Shown piece after piece: positions 1-4,884 of a stretch of DNA of 5,659 nt (position 1 is the stretch's first letter; every line of letters begins with the position of its first letter). Where the stretch lies: the NCBI GenBank assembly GCA_034659895.1, contig JAYEIF010000022.1, forward strand, positions 1-5,659. Direction: 5' to 3'. The notes under the pieces were generated by a model. It searched no databases and was not told where the DNA came from. It was given only the letters and a program-made list of their open reading frames with translations. The DNA comes from B120-G9 sp034659895 (GTDB lineage: Bacteria; Zixibacteria; MSB-5A5; GN15; FEB-12). Position numbers and translations under genes: made by a program.

Positions 1-28
1 TTGACATATCCTGTTAAAACGATACTTT
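1..28 (+). promoter_or_regulatory. Candidate promoter of tRNA-His
   Basis: A perfect -35 hexamer TTGACA sits at 1-6. With a 16-base spacer the best -10 is TACTTT at 23-28, a 3/6 match to TATAAT. This would start transcription around base 35, just before the mature tRNA 5' end at 39. The -35 is strong and the -10 weak. The window begins at the -35, so upstream elements are unseen. Confidence 0.45.
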
Positions 29-38
29 TGTAATACGA

Positions 39-112
39 GCTGGGGTAGCTCAGTTGGTTAGAGCGCCTGACTGTGGATCAGGAGGTCGGCAGTTCAAATC
101 TGCCCCCCAGTA
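39..112 (+). tRNA. tRNA-His (anticodon GTG)
   Basis: A full cloverleaf can be folded by eye: acceptor 39-45 with 105-111, D stem GCTC/GAGC (48-51, 61-64), anticodon stem CCTGA/TCAGG (66-70, 78-82) with loop CTGTGGA and anticodon GTG at 73-75, a five-base variable loop, and T arm GGCAG-TTCAAAT-CTGCC (88-104). It reads histidine codons CAC and CAT. No CCA is encoded after base 112, so the tail must be added by nucleotidyltransferase. One feature is odd: most bacterial tRNA-His genes encode an extra G at position -1 opposite C73, but here -1 is A38, position 73 is A112, and the 1:72 pair is a G-U wobble. No clear intrinsic terminator follows closely. Confidence 0.95.
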
Positions 113-184
113 TTTGCTTAAGTGCAACCCACCCTAAAATAGTTAAAAGAGGTGTTTGCCGATTAGGACTTACTGAATAAAGAT

Positions 185-322
185 TTAGACTTTGTTCAGC
201 AAGGGATACTTATTACCGTGGAGATAAATGTTCTTGTTTTTCAAGTCAGCGAAAATCTCATTAGCACGATGTTTCCTTACTGAAGCATGGCGTTTCATCT
301 GCTGGTATCCATAATTTATCAT
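185..322 (-). CDS. Doubtful 45-residue reading frame, unrecognised
   Basis: An open frame of 45 codons runs from ATG at 322 to TAA at 185-187 on the minus strand, with an internal ATG eight codons in. The product would be basic and hydrophilic (MINYGYQQMKRHASVRK at the start), with many Lys, Arg, His and Asn and no hydrophobic segment. The only upstream hint of a ribosome binding site is AGG a few bases before the ATG. I do not recognise a family. A frame this long arises easily by chance in AT-rich sequence. It could also be the tail of a decayed gene, because the frame stays open for eight more codons upstream of this ATG before a stop. Confidence 0.15.
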   Translation of the reverse strand: MINYGYQQMKRHASVRKHRANEIFADLKNKNIYLHGNKYPLLNKV

Positions 323-431
323 TCTACCTGACAGGGGATGTTCGCTCTATCCACATTAAACTACATCATTACTAATATGAGAACAATTTGAATCCAAATA
401 AAACACGCCATAATATCTAAACTGCGCACAA

Positions 432-545
432 CGAACAAAGCCCGCCATTTCTGGCGGGCTAATTTGTATTTTTCATTGATGATTAACGAATCAAGCTATG
501 AATTGAAAAAATAGCATTCATCTCGTTCGCAAAACAGAGATTATA
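432..545 (-). ncRNA. Candidate small RNA or 3'-UTR-derived RNA
   Basis: On the minus strand a perfect -10 TATAAT (545-540) lies 17 bases after TTGCGT (568-563, a 3/6 match to the -35 consensus). This predicts a start near 533. About 75 bases later comes the strong GC hairpin at 460-439 followed by a T-rich run, so the transcript would be about 100 nt. Inside it, ATGAAT/ATTCAT (498-503, 516-521) and GCTAT/ATAGC (495-499, 511-515) can pair as alternatives. The only reading frame inside it is 12 codons long. The same interval is also the 3' UTR of the HU and bS22-like pair, so it may simply be their trailer. This is inferred from promoter and terminator geometry alone. Confidence 0.3.
439..460. 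terminator. Strong intrinsic terminator hairpin, probably bidirectional
   Basis: AGCCCGCC (439-446) and GGCGGGCT (453-460) form a perfect 8-bp GC-rich stem around a 6-base loop. Read on the minus strand it is followed directly by TTTGTTCGTT, and on the plus strand by AATTTGTATTTTT. It most likely ends the minus-strand HU/bS22-like transcript, whose last stop codon is at 600. It could also stop plus-strand transcription coming from tRNA-His. Confidence 0.85.
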
Positions 546-599
546 TATAAACCCCGGGCGACACGCAAAACAAATGATGCCCTTCCCAAGTATGCAGTA

Positions 600-695
600 C
601 TATTTGTTCTTCTTTTTGTGACGGTTAGCGCGTTTACGCTTTTTCCGCTTGTGTGTTTTAATCTTCAGACGTTTGCGTTTCTTACCGCTGGGCAT
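600..695 (-). CDS. 31-residue bS22/mS38-like (AURKAIP1/COX24 domain) ribosomal-type protein
   Basis: The 31-codon gene starts at ATG 695-693 and ends at TAG 602-600. A clear Shine-Dalgarno GGAGG (704-700) lies four bases upstream of the ATG. The product begins MPSGKKRKRLK and is almost wholly basic: 13 Lys and 6 Arg in 31 residues, plus His15 and His26. The central pattern THKRKKRKRANRHKKK resembles the short COX24_C/AURKAIP1 domain found in mitochondrial small-subunit protein mS38 and in small bacterial proteins related to mycobacterial bS22. In those ribosomes the protein is buried in 16S-type rRNA of the small subunit. It lies 31 bases downstream of HU on the same strand and is probably cotranscribed with it. 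Its small size means standard gene calling would often miss it. The coding call is strong (start, SD, composition). The family assignment is from memory of the motif, so it is moderate. Confidence 0.78.
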   Translation of the reverse strand: MPSGKKRKRLKIKTHKRKKRKRANRHKKKNK

Positions 696-699
696 TAAA

Positions 700-704
700 C
701 CTCC
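700..704 (-). promoter_or_regulatory. Ribosome binding site of the bS22-like gene
   Basis: GGAGG on the minus strand, four bases before the ATG at 695. It is what makes the 31-codon frame credible as a real gene. Confidence 0.75.
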
Positions 705-726
705 ATTAGGTTAAGATGTTAGGGCC

Positions 727-1011
727 TTAAATGGCCAATTTTGTGATCATGTTCTTAAATTCATTCGAAGGCTTAAAGACCGGAACCTTCCTGTCAGGAA
801 CCGGAACAACCTCACCAGTGCGAGGGTTGCGTGCCTTGCGCGCTTTGCGCAGCTTGACCTTAAATGTCCCAAAGCCACGAATCTCGATATTGTGCCCGCC
901 TTCAAGCGACTTCTTAACAGTATCAAGAAACGAGTCGACAACCACAGACACATCAGTTCTGGTAAGTCCAGTCTTTTCGGCCACTCTTTCGACTAAATCA
1001 GCCTTTGTCAC
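727..1011 (-). CDS. hup: HU-family DNA-binding protein
   Basis: The product is a 94-residue histone-like HU/IHF-fold protein, the usual length for the family. The N-terminal helical dimerisation part is MTKADLVERVAEKTGL onward. The core turn RGFGTF is at about 45-50. The DNA-binding beta arm carries the RNP signature at 61-63, whose Pro63 is the expected intercalating residue, then a run ending KVPVFKPS at about 75-82. HU dimers bend and compact DNA without strong sequence preference, and IHF-like variants recognise sites. The residues here fit HU better, but IHF cannot be excluded. The start codon is GTG (1011-1009), supported by the purine-rich SD GAGGGAG (1024-1018). The bS22-like gene follows after 31 bases. 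Upstream lies the end of sppA with a 199-base gap that holds promoter-like hexamers. Confidence 0.95.
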   Translation of the reverse strand: MTKADLVERVAEKTGLTRTDVSVVVDSFLDTVKKSLEGGHNIEIRGFGTFKVKLRKARKARNPRTGEVVPVPDRKVPVFKPSNEFKNMITKLAI

Positions 1012-1028
1012 AACGTTCTCCCTCTCAA

Positions 1029-1067
1029 ATTATATTCGTAAATATCCTTTTTCACAATTTCCATCAA
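1029..1067 (-). promoter_or_regulatory. Candidate overlapping promoters of HU
   Basis: Two minus-strand pairs overlap. The first is TTGATG (1067-1062), a 17-base spacer and TATTTA (1044-1039), which gives a start near 1032 and a leader of about 20 bases. The second is TTGTGA (1057-1052), a 17-base spacer and a perfect TATAAT (1034-1029), but its start near 1022 would fall inside the SD. The first has the better geometry and the second the better -10. Neither is certain. Confidence 0.35.
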
Positions 1068-1126
1068 CCTTCCTTACTGCTGACCAATTTAGGCAATAAT
1101 CTCTGTTCAGGCCAGTTAAACCTTTG

Positions 1127-1146
1127 CAACAGGTAAAGATACATTA
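1127..1146. repeat. Imperfect 20-base direct repeat, copy 1
   Basis: CAACAGGTAAAGATACATTA matches 1211-1230 at 17 of 20 positions, including 13 identical bases in a row (GGTAAAGATACAT). This copy is in the sppA-HU intergenic region, 84 bases from the other. Confidence 0.6.
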
Positions 1147-1210
1147 AATATGAGAAAAGGAAAGGAAAAAGTGAATGTCAACCATTTTCTTTACAATTGC
1201 CACAATTCCT

Positions 1211-1230
1211 CTACTGGTAAAGATACATCA
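1211..1230. repeat. Imperfect 20-base direct repeat, copy 2 (3' end of sppA)
   Basis: This copy encodes the last residues and stop of SppA (MYLYQ-stop) on the minus strand. It may reflect a small duplication of the gene's 3' end. Confidence 0.6.
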
Positions 1231-2113
1231 GTTTTGGACCTGTCTGATTAGTCTCGAGAGTGGAACCAACCGACTTAAAGACACCACCAAGAAGATCAAA
1301 CAAACCTGCATCTTTTTTTGGTTTTGGACGGACAATTTTCGGTTCTCCATCAATATCGGCCAGATTCGCCGCTAGATCTATAGCTTCCTTTAACCCGCCA
1401 AGTGTATCGACAAGTCCTAAGTTGAAGGCTTGCGAACCGGTAAAAATAGATCCATCAGCCAGCGGATAAATATCATCGGCATCCTTGCCGCGCCCATTAG
1501 CAACAGCCTCGACAAACTGCTCATAGGTATCCATTACCACCGATCGCAGCATCAGCTCTTCATTTTTCGTCATAGACCTTGAGTAATTGCCAACATCTTT
1601 TAATTTTCCGGACTTAACTGTTTCAGTTCCAATACCTATTTTGTCCATAAGTCCTTCGGCAGTATGAAATTGCATAATAACACCGATGGAGCCGGTCAGG
1701 GTTCCGGGGTTGGCGATAATTCTGTCGGCGGCGCATGATATGTAATATCCTCCTGATGCGGCCACTGAAGCCATCGAAGCCACCACTGGTTTATCCTCAC
1801 TGGCTCGCAGGACAGCATCGTAGATTTCCTGAGATATTGCTACTCCACCTCCACCTGAATTAACATGAACTACAATTGCTTTGATTGAGTTGTTTTCAGC
1901 CCACTTGTCAAGCTGCTCAATAATAGGACGCCCCATCTCCTCATTTATTAAGCCGGTTACTTTAACTATGCCTACGTTTCCACCCCAGCCCGCAAATTCT
2001 AAATTGCCGTCCTCTGACATAATCCCTATAAACATAAAGCCGAATAAAATCAGCCCACACAGAAAAAACATACCGATAACGACTGCTATTATGACATCTC
2101 GTCTTTTTGCCAC
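1211..2113 (-). CDS. sppA: Signal peptide peptidase SppA, short (36K) type
   Basis: This 300-residue S49-family serine protease is the single-domain form, about half the length of E. coli SppA. Residues 7-32 are a hydrophobic signal anchor, so the catalytic part faces the periplasm or outer side of the membrane, where the enzyme degrades leftover signal peptides and membrane-protein fragments. The Ser/Lys dyad is visible: Ser120 in ASGGYYIS and Lys172 in SGKLKDVG, 52 residues apart, the same spacing as Ser147 and Lys199 in B. subtilis SppA. The LTGSIGVI segment at 139-146 is also typical. The usual NSPGG motif reads NSGGGG (85-90), with Gly in place of Pro. The start is GTG at 2113, supported by GAGGG eight bases upstream, which overlaps the TGA stop of the upstream transglycosylase gene. 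The 11-base gap argues for one transcript and possible translational coupling. No strong terminator follows the stop codon. Confidence 0.95.
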   Translation of the reverse strand: MAKRRDVIIAVVIGMFFLCGLILFGFMFIGIMSEDGNLEFAGWGGNVGIVKVTGLINEEMGRPIIEQLDKWAENNSIKAIVVHVNSGGGGVAISQEIYDAVLRASEDKPVVASMASVAASGGYYISCAADRIIANPGTLTGSIGVIMQFHTAEGLMDKIGIGTETVKSGKLKDVGNYSRSMTKNEELMLRSVVMDTYEQFVEAVANGRGKDADDIYPLADGSIFTGSQAFNLGLVDTLGGLKEAIDLAANLADIDGEPKIVRPKPKKDAGLFDLLGGVFKSVGSTLETNQTGPKLMYLYQ

Positions 2114-2120
2114 AAACTAA

Positions 2121-2126
2121 TCCCTC
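2121..2126 (-). promoter_or_regulatory. sppA ribosome binding site overlapping the mltD stop
   Basis: GAGGGA (2126-2121) shares bases with the TGA stop of the upstream gene (2127-2125). Ribosomes ending on mltD would therefore be positioned to start sppA. The overlap also supports the GTG at 2113 as the true start. Confidence 0.6.
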
Positions 2127-4350
2127 AGTTTAGATATATCCTTAATTTTTCACCCACTCGGAGAAAGTCAGGGTTATTAATTCTGTTAACCTTGATAATA
2201 TTGTTCATTGTGGTGTGATATTTACGAGCAATAAGACTGAGTGTCTCACCCAACCGTACCCTGTGAATCACGTAGTTTGGGGCATTATCCATCGAAACAG
2301 TCAGAACCTGTCCCGGATATATTCGGCTGGATCGTCCTATCCCATTGAGTTGACGAATTTTAGAAGTTGTGATGCCGTACTTACGCGCAATATCCCACAA
2401 AGTATCGCCGTAACGTACCTTGTATTTCCCTGACTTGGATTTCTTATTTCCATCTGATTTGGCATAACCTCCGGATGTAGATGATTTAACATTCTTGATG
2501 GCAAAATACTTTGCATCTGAAGGTATTTTGAGTTTCTGGCCAACATAGATGCGAGATCCGTGCTCAACATAGTTGTTTCGGCGCAGAGCACTGACCGTAG
2601 TGCCAAAGGCTTTTGCTATATCCCACATAGTATCACCAGACCGCACAGAGTAGATAGAATTATTGGCTTTATATTCATGTTTACTTCTGTACGAACGCGG
2701 ACTCTTGTCCAGCGGAACTGGTACTATGAGTTTCTTGCCGGCATAGATTGTTGATCGTCTGCTAAGGTTATTTGATTCCAGAATCGCATATTGCGAAACA
2801 CCATAACGAGCGGCGATAGTTGAGACTGTCTCGCCACGCCTGATTTTATGCCGCACCCAGCTTGTCTCTTTTGGCGACGGTAATGAACTATACTCTGCAA
2901 GAAACTTGCTTCGTGTTCCTTTTGGTATTTTGAGCTTGTAATGTTTAGTGTTCGGAGGGGTATAGTGTCGAAGTAATTCGGGGTTGAGATTTTTGATTTC
3001 AGCGGTTGTACATCCGACTGTTTTTGCTATCACCGAAAGCTCTAAGCATTTGTCAATTTCGATTTCGTCCCATACAACCTCGTCTTCGAAATCTATATTG
3101 TTAAACCCATATTTCTCTGGCTCCTTAGTAATAATAGTAGCTGCCATAATCAGCGGGATATAATCCATCGTCTGGCGATGCAGCCGCATTTCCCAGAAAT
3201 CTTTTGTTTTTTGCCTTCTTATCGTCTTACGCATCCTTCCAGGTCCGCCGTTGTAAGCCGCCATAGCCAAATCCCACGAACCGAACTCTTCATAGAGGTC
3301 CTTAAGAAATTGACAAGCCGCATGTGTTGATTTCACTGGATCGCGTCGCTCATCATACCACCAACTTCTGTTTAAATCGTACAAACGGCCGGTTGATGAA
3401 ATGAACTGCCATAGTCCTGATGCCCTTGCCCACGAATATGCCCGAGGATTGTATCCTGACTCTACCATTGATAAATATACAAGATCTTTAGGGAGATTAT
3501 ACTGGCTAATAATTTCCTGCATCATTGGTTTATATTTTTTAGAACGGACAAGGAATTTAGTAAAAGCTTCCCTTGCGATAGTTTGATAATAAACAATCGA
3601 CTTCTTAACCCTGTCATTCATGACTATTGGTAAATCATAGGTGATTTTCTGCTCTGGTTTCTTAAATACAACTATTGTATCGTTGCTAAGTCCTTCACCT
3701 AAATTATAAAATCGCTCAATTACCGCCGAAGCAGACACATCTCTATCTAAGTGCCCTAAAGATCTAAGAGCAACCCGATAGTCAGCTATTATATTGTCCA
3801 GCATAATTGTGTATTTGGACGACTCTGGCGTCTCAAGCGAATCTGATTCGATATCAAGAGCAGCAAGAATTTGCAACGCTTCCTCAAAATAATACTGCGC
3901 TTCATCCCAGTTGCCTTCGCGGTTAGCAATCACACCCATAGCATGGTATTCATCTGCCAAATCAAGATTACGCCAAATCGCATCATCTACTGCGGATGCA
4001 GAATCATCAATACCAATTCCACCGCTATAGAACATCCAGTCAGTTTTATCATCAGCAATCGGTATATTATTTTCAGAATTTCCCAAAAGAATAGTATCTG
4101 AAACATTGGCACTATATCCAGAGCCAGAATCCTTCTTATTCTTTATTACTTTTTTAGTTTCAGAAGAAATCGAATTGCCAGATTGACCGGAAGAATCATC
4201 TTGCGTTTGATTACTATTATTGCCGTACGTTTGAGGGGAAGCCAGTCCGCTTTTACCTCCACAACCGGTGAAGGAAAAAACTAAAACAAGTGTAATTAGC
4301 GCAACGAAACAAATCCATATTGAATTTGCCCATATTATCTTACGTGTCAT
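2125..4350 (-). CDS. mltD: MltD-like membrane-bound lytic murein transglycosylase with LysM repeats (lipoprotein)
   Basis: This 741-residue protein should cleave the MurNAc-GlcNAc bond of peptidoglycan, forming 1,6-anhydroMurNAc. Residues 1-29 are a lipoprotein signal peptide with lipobox FTGC and lipidated Cys30. Residues 31-90 are a Ser/Asn/Gly-rich linker. Residues 124-165 resemble a TPR helix pair (GNWDEAQYYFEEAL). The SLT catalytic domain spans about 258-415: Glu297 in SMVESGY is the expected catalytic acid, followed by ASGLWQFISSTG (310-321), AYNGGPGRM (365-373) and YIPLIMAA (397-404), the family-1D pattern. A LysM-like but divergent segment lies at 426-476. Four clear LysM domains follow at about 499-545, 566-610, 642-686 and 692-740, each with a (K/R)xG(D/E)T-type start; they bind glycan strands. 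The protein is longer than E. coli MltD (about 450 residues, two LysM). ATG at 4350 follows GGGAG seven bases upstream. It is first in an operon with sppA, behind a strong promoter. Confidence 0.95.
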   Translation of the reverse strand: MTRKIIWANSIWICFVALITLVLVFSFTGCGGKSGLASPQTYGNNSNQTQDDSSGQSGNSISSETKKVIKNKKDSGSGYSANVSDTILLGNSENNIPIADDKTDWMFYSGGIGIDDSASAVDDAIWRNLDLADEYHAMGVIANREGNWDEAQYYFEEALQILAALDIESDSLETPESSKYTIMLDNIIADYRVALRSLGHLDRDVSASAVIERFYNLGEGLSNDTIVVFKKPEQKITYDLPIVMNDRVKKSIVYYQTIAREAFTKFLVRSKKYKPMMQEIISQYNLPKDLVYLSMVESGYNPRAYSWARASGLWQFISSTGRLYDLNRSWWYDERRDPVKSTHAACQFLKDLYEEFGSWDLAMAAYNGGPGRMRKTIRRQKTKDFWEMRLHRQTMDYIPLIMAATIITKEPEKYGFNNIDFEDEVVWDEIEIDKCLELSVIAKTVGCTTAEIKNLNPELLRHYTPPNTKHYKLKIPKGTRSKFLAEYSSLPSPKETSWVRHKIRRGETVSTIAARYGVSQYAILESNNLSRRSTIYAGKKLIVPVPLDKSPRSYRSKHEYKANNSIYSVRSGDTMWDIAKAFGTTVSALRRNNYVEHGSRIYVGQKLKIPSDAKYFAIKNVKSSTSGGYAKSDGNKKSKSGKYKVRYGDTLWDIARKYGITTSKIRQLNGIGRSSRIYPGQVLTVSMDNAPNYVIHRVRLGETLSLIARKYHTTMNNIIKVNRINNPDFLRVGEKLRIYLN

Positions 4351-4446
4351 ACTTCTACTCCCAAGTTGTATTCTTTCATAGTTTTATCGACACCTACCAC
4401 CAATCACTTGATAATGGCAAAGCTCTCTTAATCATTCTAACTTCAT

Positions 4447-4475
4447 AGTATACCATAACATCCAGTCATAGTCAA
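4447..4475 (-). promoter_or_regulatory. Strong sigma-70-type promoter of the mltD-sppA operon
   Basis: The minus strand reads TTGACT (4475-4470), a 17-base spacer, then TATACT (4452-4447). Each hexamer matches the consensus at 5 of 6. TGG directly before the -10 makes an extended -10 (TGn), and an A-run lies just upstream of the -35. The predicted start is near 4440, giving a leader of about 90 bases before the ATG at 4350. No operator or riboswitch fold was recognised in the leader. Confidence 0.75.
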
Positions 4476-4616
4476 GTTTTTTTAGGAAACGGATCATTCT
4501 TCAATGAGGCAATGCGCCTTGGTAATTCAAGGAGATTTTTATATGCTGTAAAGTATAGAGAGGGGGACTATGTTTTTAAATCTTTTGCATGGGAAATGCT
4601 GTTAATAAAATAATCA

Positions 4617-4641
4617 TGAGTAAACTTCGATACTTTACTCA
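4617..4641. repeat. Perfect inverted repeat, 8-bp arms
   Basis: TGAGTAAA (4617-4624) and TTTACTCA (4634-4641) flank a 9-base loop. It is the first of a chain of hairpins running to 4791. There is no T-run after it, so it is not a simple terminator. Confidence 0.7.
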
Positions 4642-4643
4642 AA

Positions 4644-4659
4644 GTCCGCTCTTGCGGAT
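4644..4659. repeat. Short hairpin, TCCGC/GCGGA with 4-base loop
   Basis: TCCGC (4645-4649) pairs with GCGGA (4654-4658) around TCTT, extended by a G-U pair (4644, 4659). It begins three bases after the preceding inverted repeat. Confidence 0.55.
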
Positions 4660-4680
4660 GGCGTGTGGGTAAAACGGGGA

Positions 4681-4780
4681 GGCAACAGATTCAGAAGACA
4701 ACGTCTTCAGGAGACAACGTCTTCAGAGGCAACGCCTTCAGAGGCAACGCCTTCAGAGGCATCCCACCCGACGCCTTCAG
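4681..4780. repeat. Tandem array of 15-16-base self-complementary units
   Basis: The units all end in TTCAG: a degenerate first one (4681-4694), AAGACAACGTCTTCAG (4695-4710), GAGACAACGTCTTCAG (4711-4726), two identical copies of AGGCAACGCCTTCAG (4727-4741, 4742-4756), and a last one (4757-4780) whose loop carries a 9-base insertion, TCCCACCCG. Each complete unit folds as a small stem around the triloop AAC. Between units the stem changes from GAC/GTC to GGC/GCC on both arms together, so pairing is kept. The 15/16-base mix breaks any reading frame, so the array is not coding. Confidence 0.85.
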
Positions 4781-4791
4781 CTCTGGGTGGG
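4763..4791. repeat. REP-like inverted repeat CCCACCC/GGGTGGG
   Basis: A 7-bp GC-rich stem pairs 4763-4769 with 4785-4791. Its 15-base loop includes the TTCAG end of the last tandem unit. It is followed by CTACCGG. It resembles dispersed extragenic palindromes rather than a terminator, because no T-run follows on either strand. Confidence 0.65.
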
Positions 4792-4884
4792 CTACCGGTT
4801 AAAATTGTATCAGGATATTTTTCATCATTAGTTTTCTGATTTACTCATTAATTTGGAAACTACCCTAAACAAGTGTCTTATCTG

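Larger units (their letters stand above)
113..599. other. Gene-poor intergenic region between tRNA-His and the bS22-like gene
   Basis: This stretch of almost 490 bases has no convincing protein gene. It holds a strong terminator-type hairpin at 439-460, a minus-strand promoter-like pair at 540-568, and a short minus-strand reading frame at 185-322 of doubtful status. The segment 124-134 (GCAACCCACCC) nearly matches the hairpin arm at 4759-4769, with 10 of 11 bases the same. No transposase remnant or tRNA-end duplication (attachment site) was recognised. Confidence 0.6.
4351..4884. other. Structured intergenic region between the FKBP gene and mltD
   Basis: No convincing protein gene lies in these 534 bases. 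The mltD end has its promoter (4447-4475). The middle (4617-4791) is a chain of palindromes and tandem units, more GC-rich than its surroundings. On the plus strand two tiny frames follow good SD-like runs: ATG-CTG-TAA at 4543-4551 after AAGGAG, and an 11-codon frame at 4570-4605 after GAGGGGG. Neither has a downstream plus-strand gene to regulate. The FKBP side (4792-4884) is plain AT-rich sequence. Confidence 0.6.

Noticed and set aside
113..430. Remnant of an insertion sequence or a prophage attachment site beside tRNA-His
   Set aside because: No transposase or integrase similarity could be read in either strand, and no duplicate of the tRNA 3' end occurs in the window.
731..1099. Plus-strand 122-codon open frame over the HU gene
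   Set aside because: It is antisense to a clear HU gene with its own GTG, SD and conserved motifs, and the predicted protein has no recognisable features. It is a shadow frame.
1176..1181. Perfect TTGACA on the minus strand (1181-1176) as a distal HU promoter
   Set aside because: No acceptable -10 occurs 16-18 bases downstream; the nearest candidate, TATTTA, is about 25 bases away.
1196..1208. Inverted repeat AATTG-CCA-CAATT after sppA as a terminator
   Set aside because: It has only a 5-bp AT-rich stem and no T-run on the minus strand, too weak to call a terminator.
1175..1375. Plus-strand 66-codon open frame over the sppA 3' end and the gap to HU
   Set aside because: Most of it is antisense to sppA, it lacks a convincing SD, and the protein is unrecognised.
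4507..4605. Plus-strand leader-like structure: AGGC/GCCT and CCTTG/CAAGG stems sharing bases, the second hiding an AAGGAG before ATG-CTG-TAA, then an 11-codon frame with GAGGGGG upstream
   Set aside because: The stems are only 4-5 bp, the frames are 2 and 11 codons, and no plus-strand gene follows that such a leader could control. Chance in AT-rich intergenic DNA is the simpler reading.
4681..4780. Tandem units as a CRISPR array
   Set aside because: The units are 15-16 bases, directly abutting and without spacers, and no cas gene is present. They are short palindromic tandem repeats.
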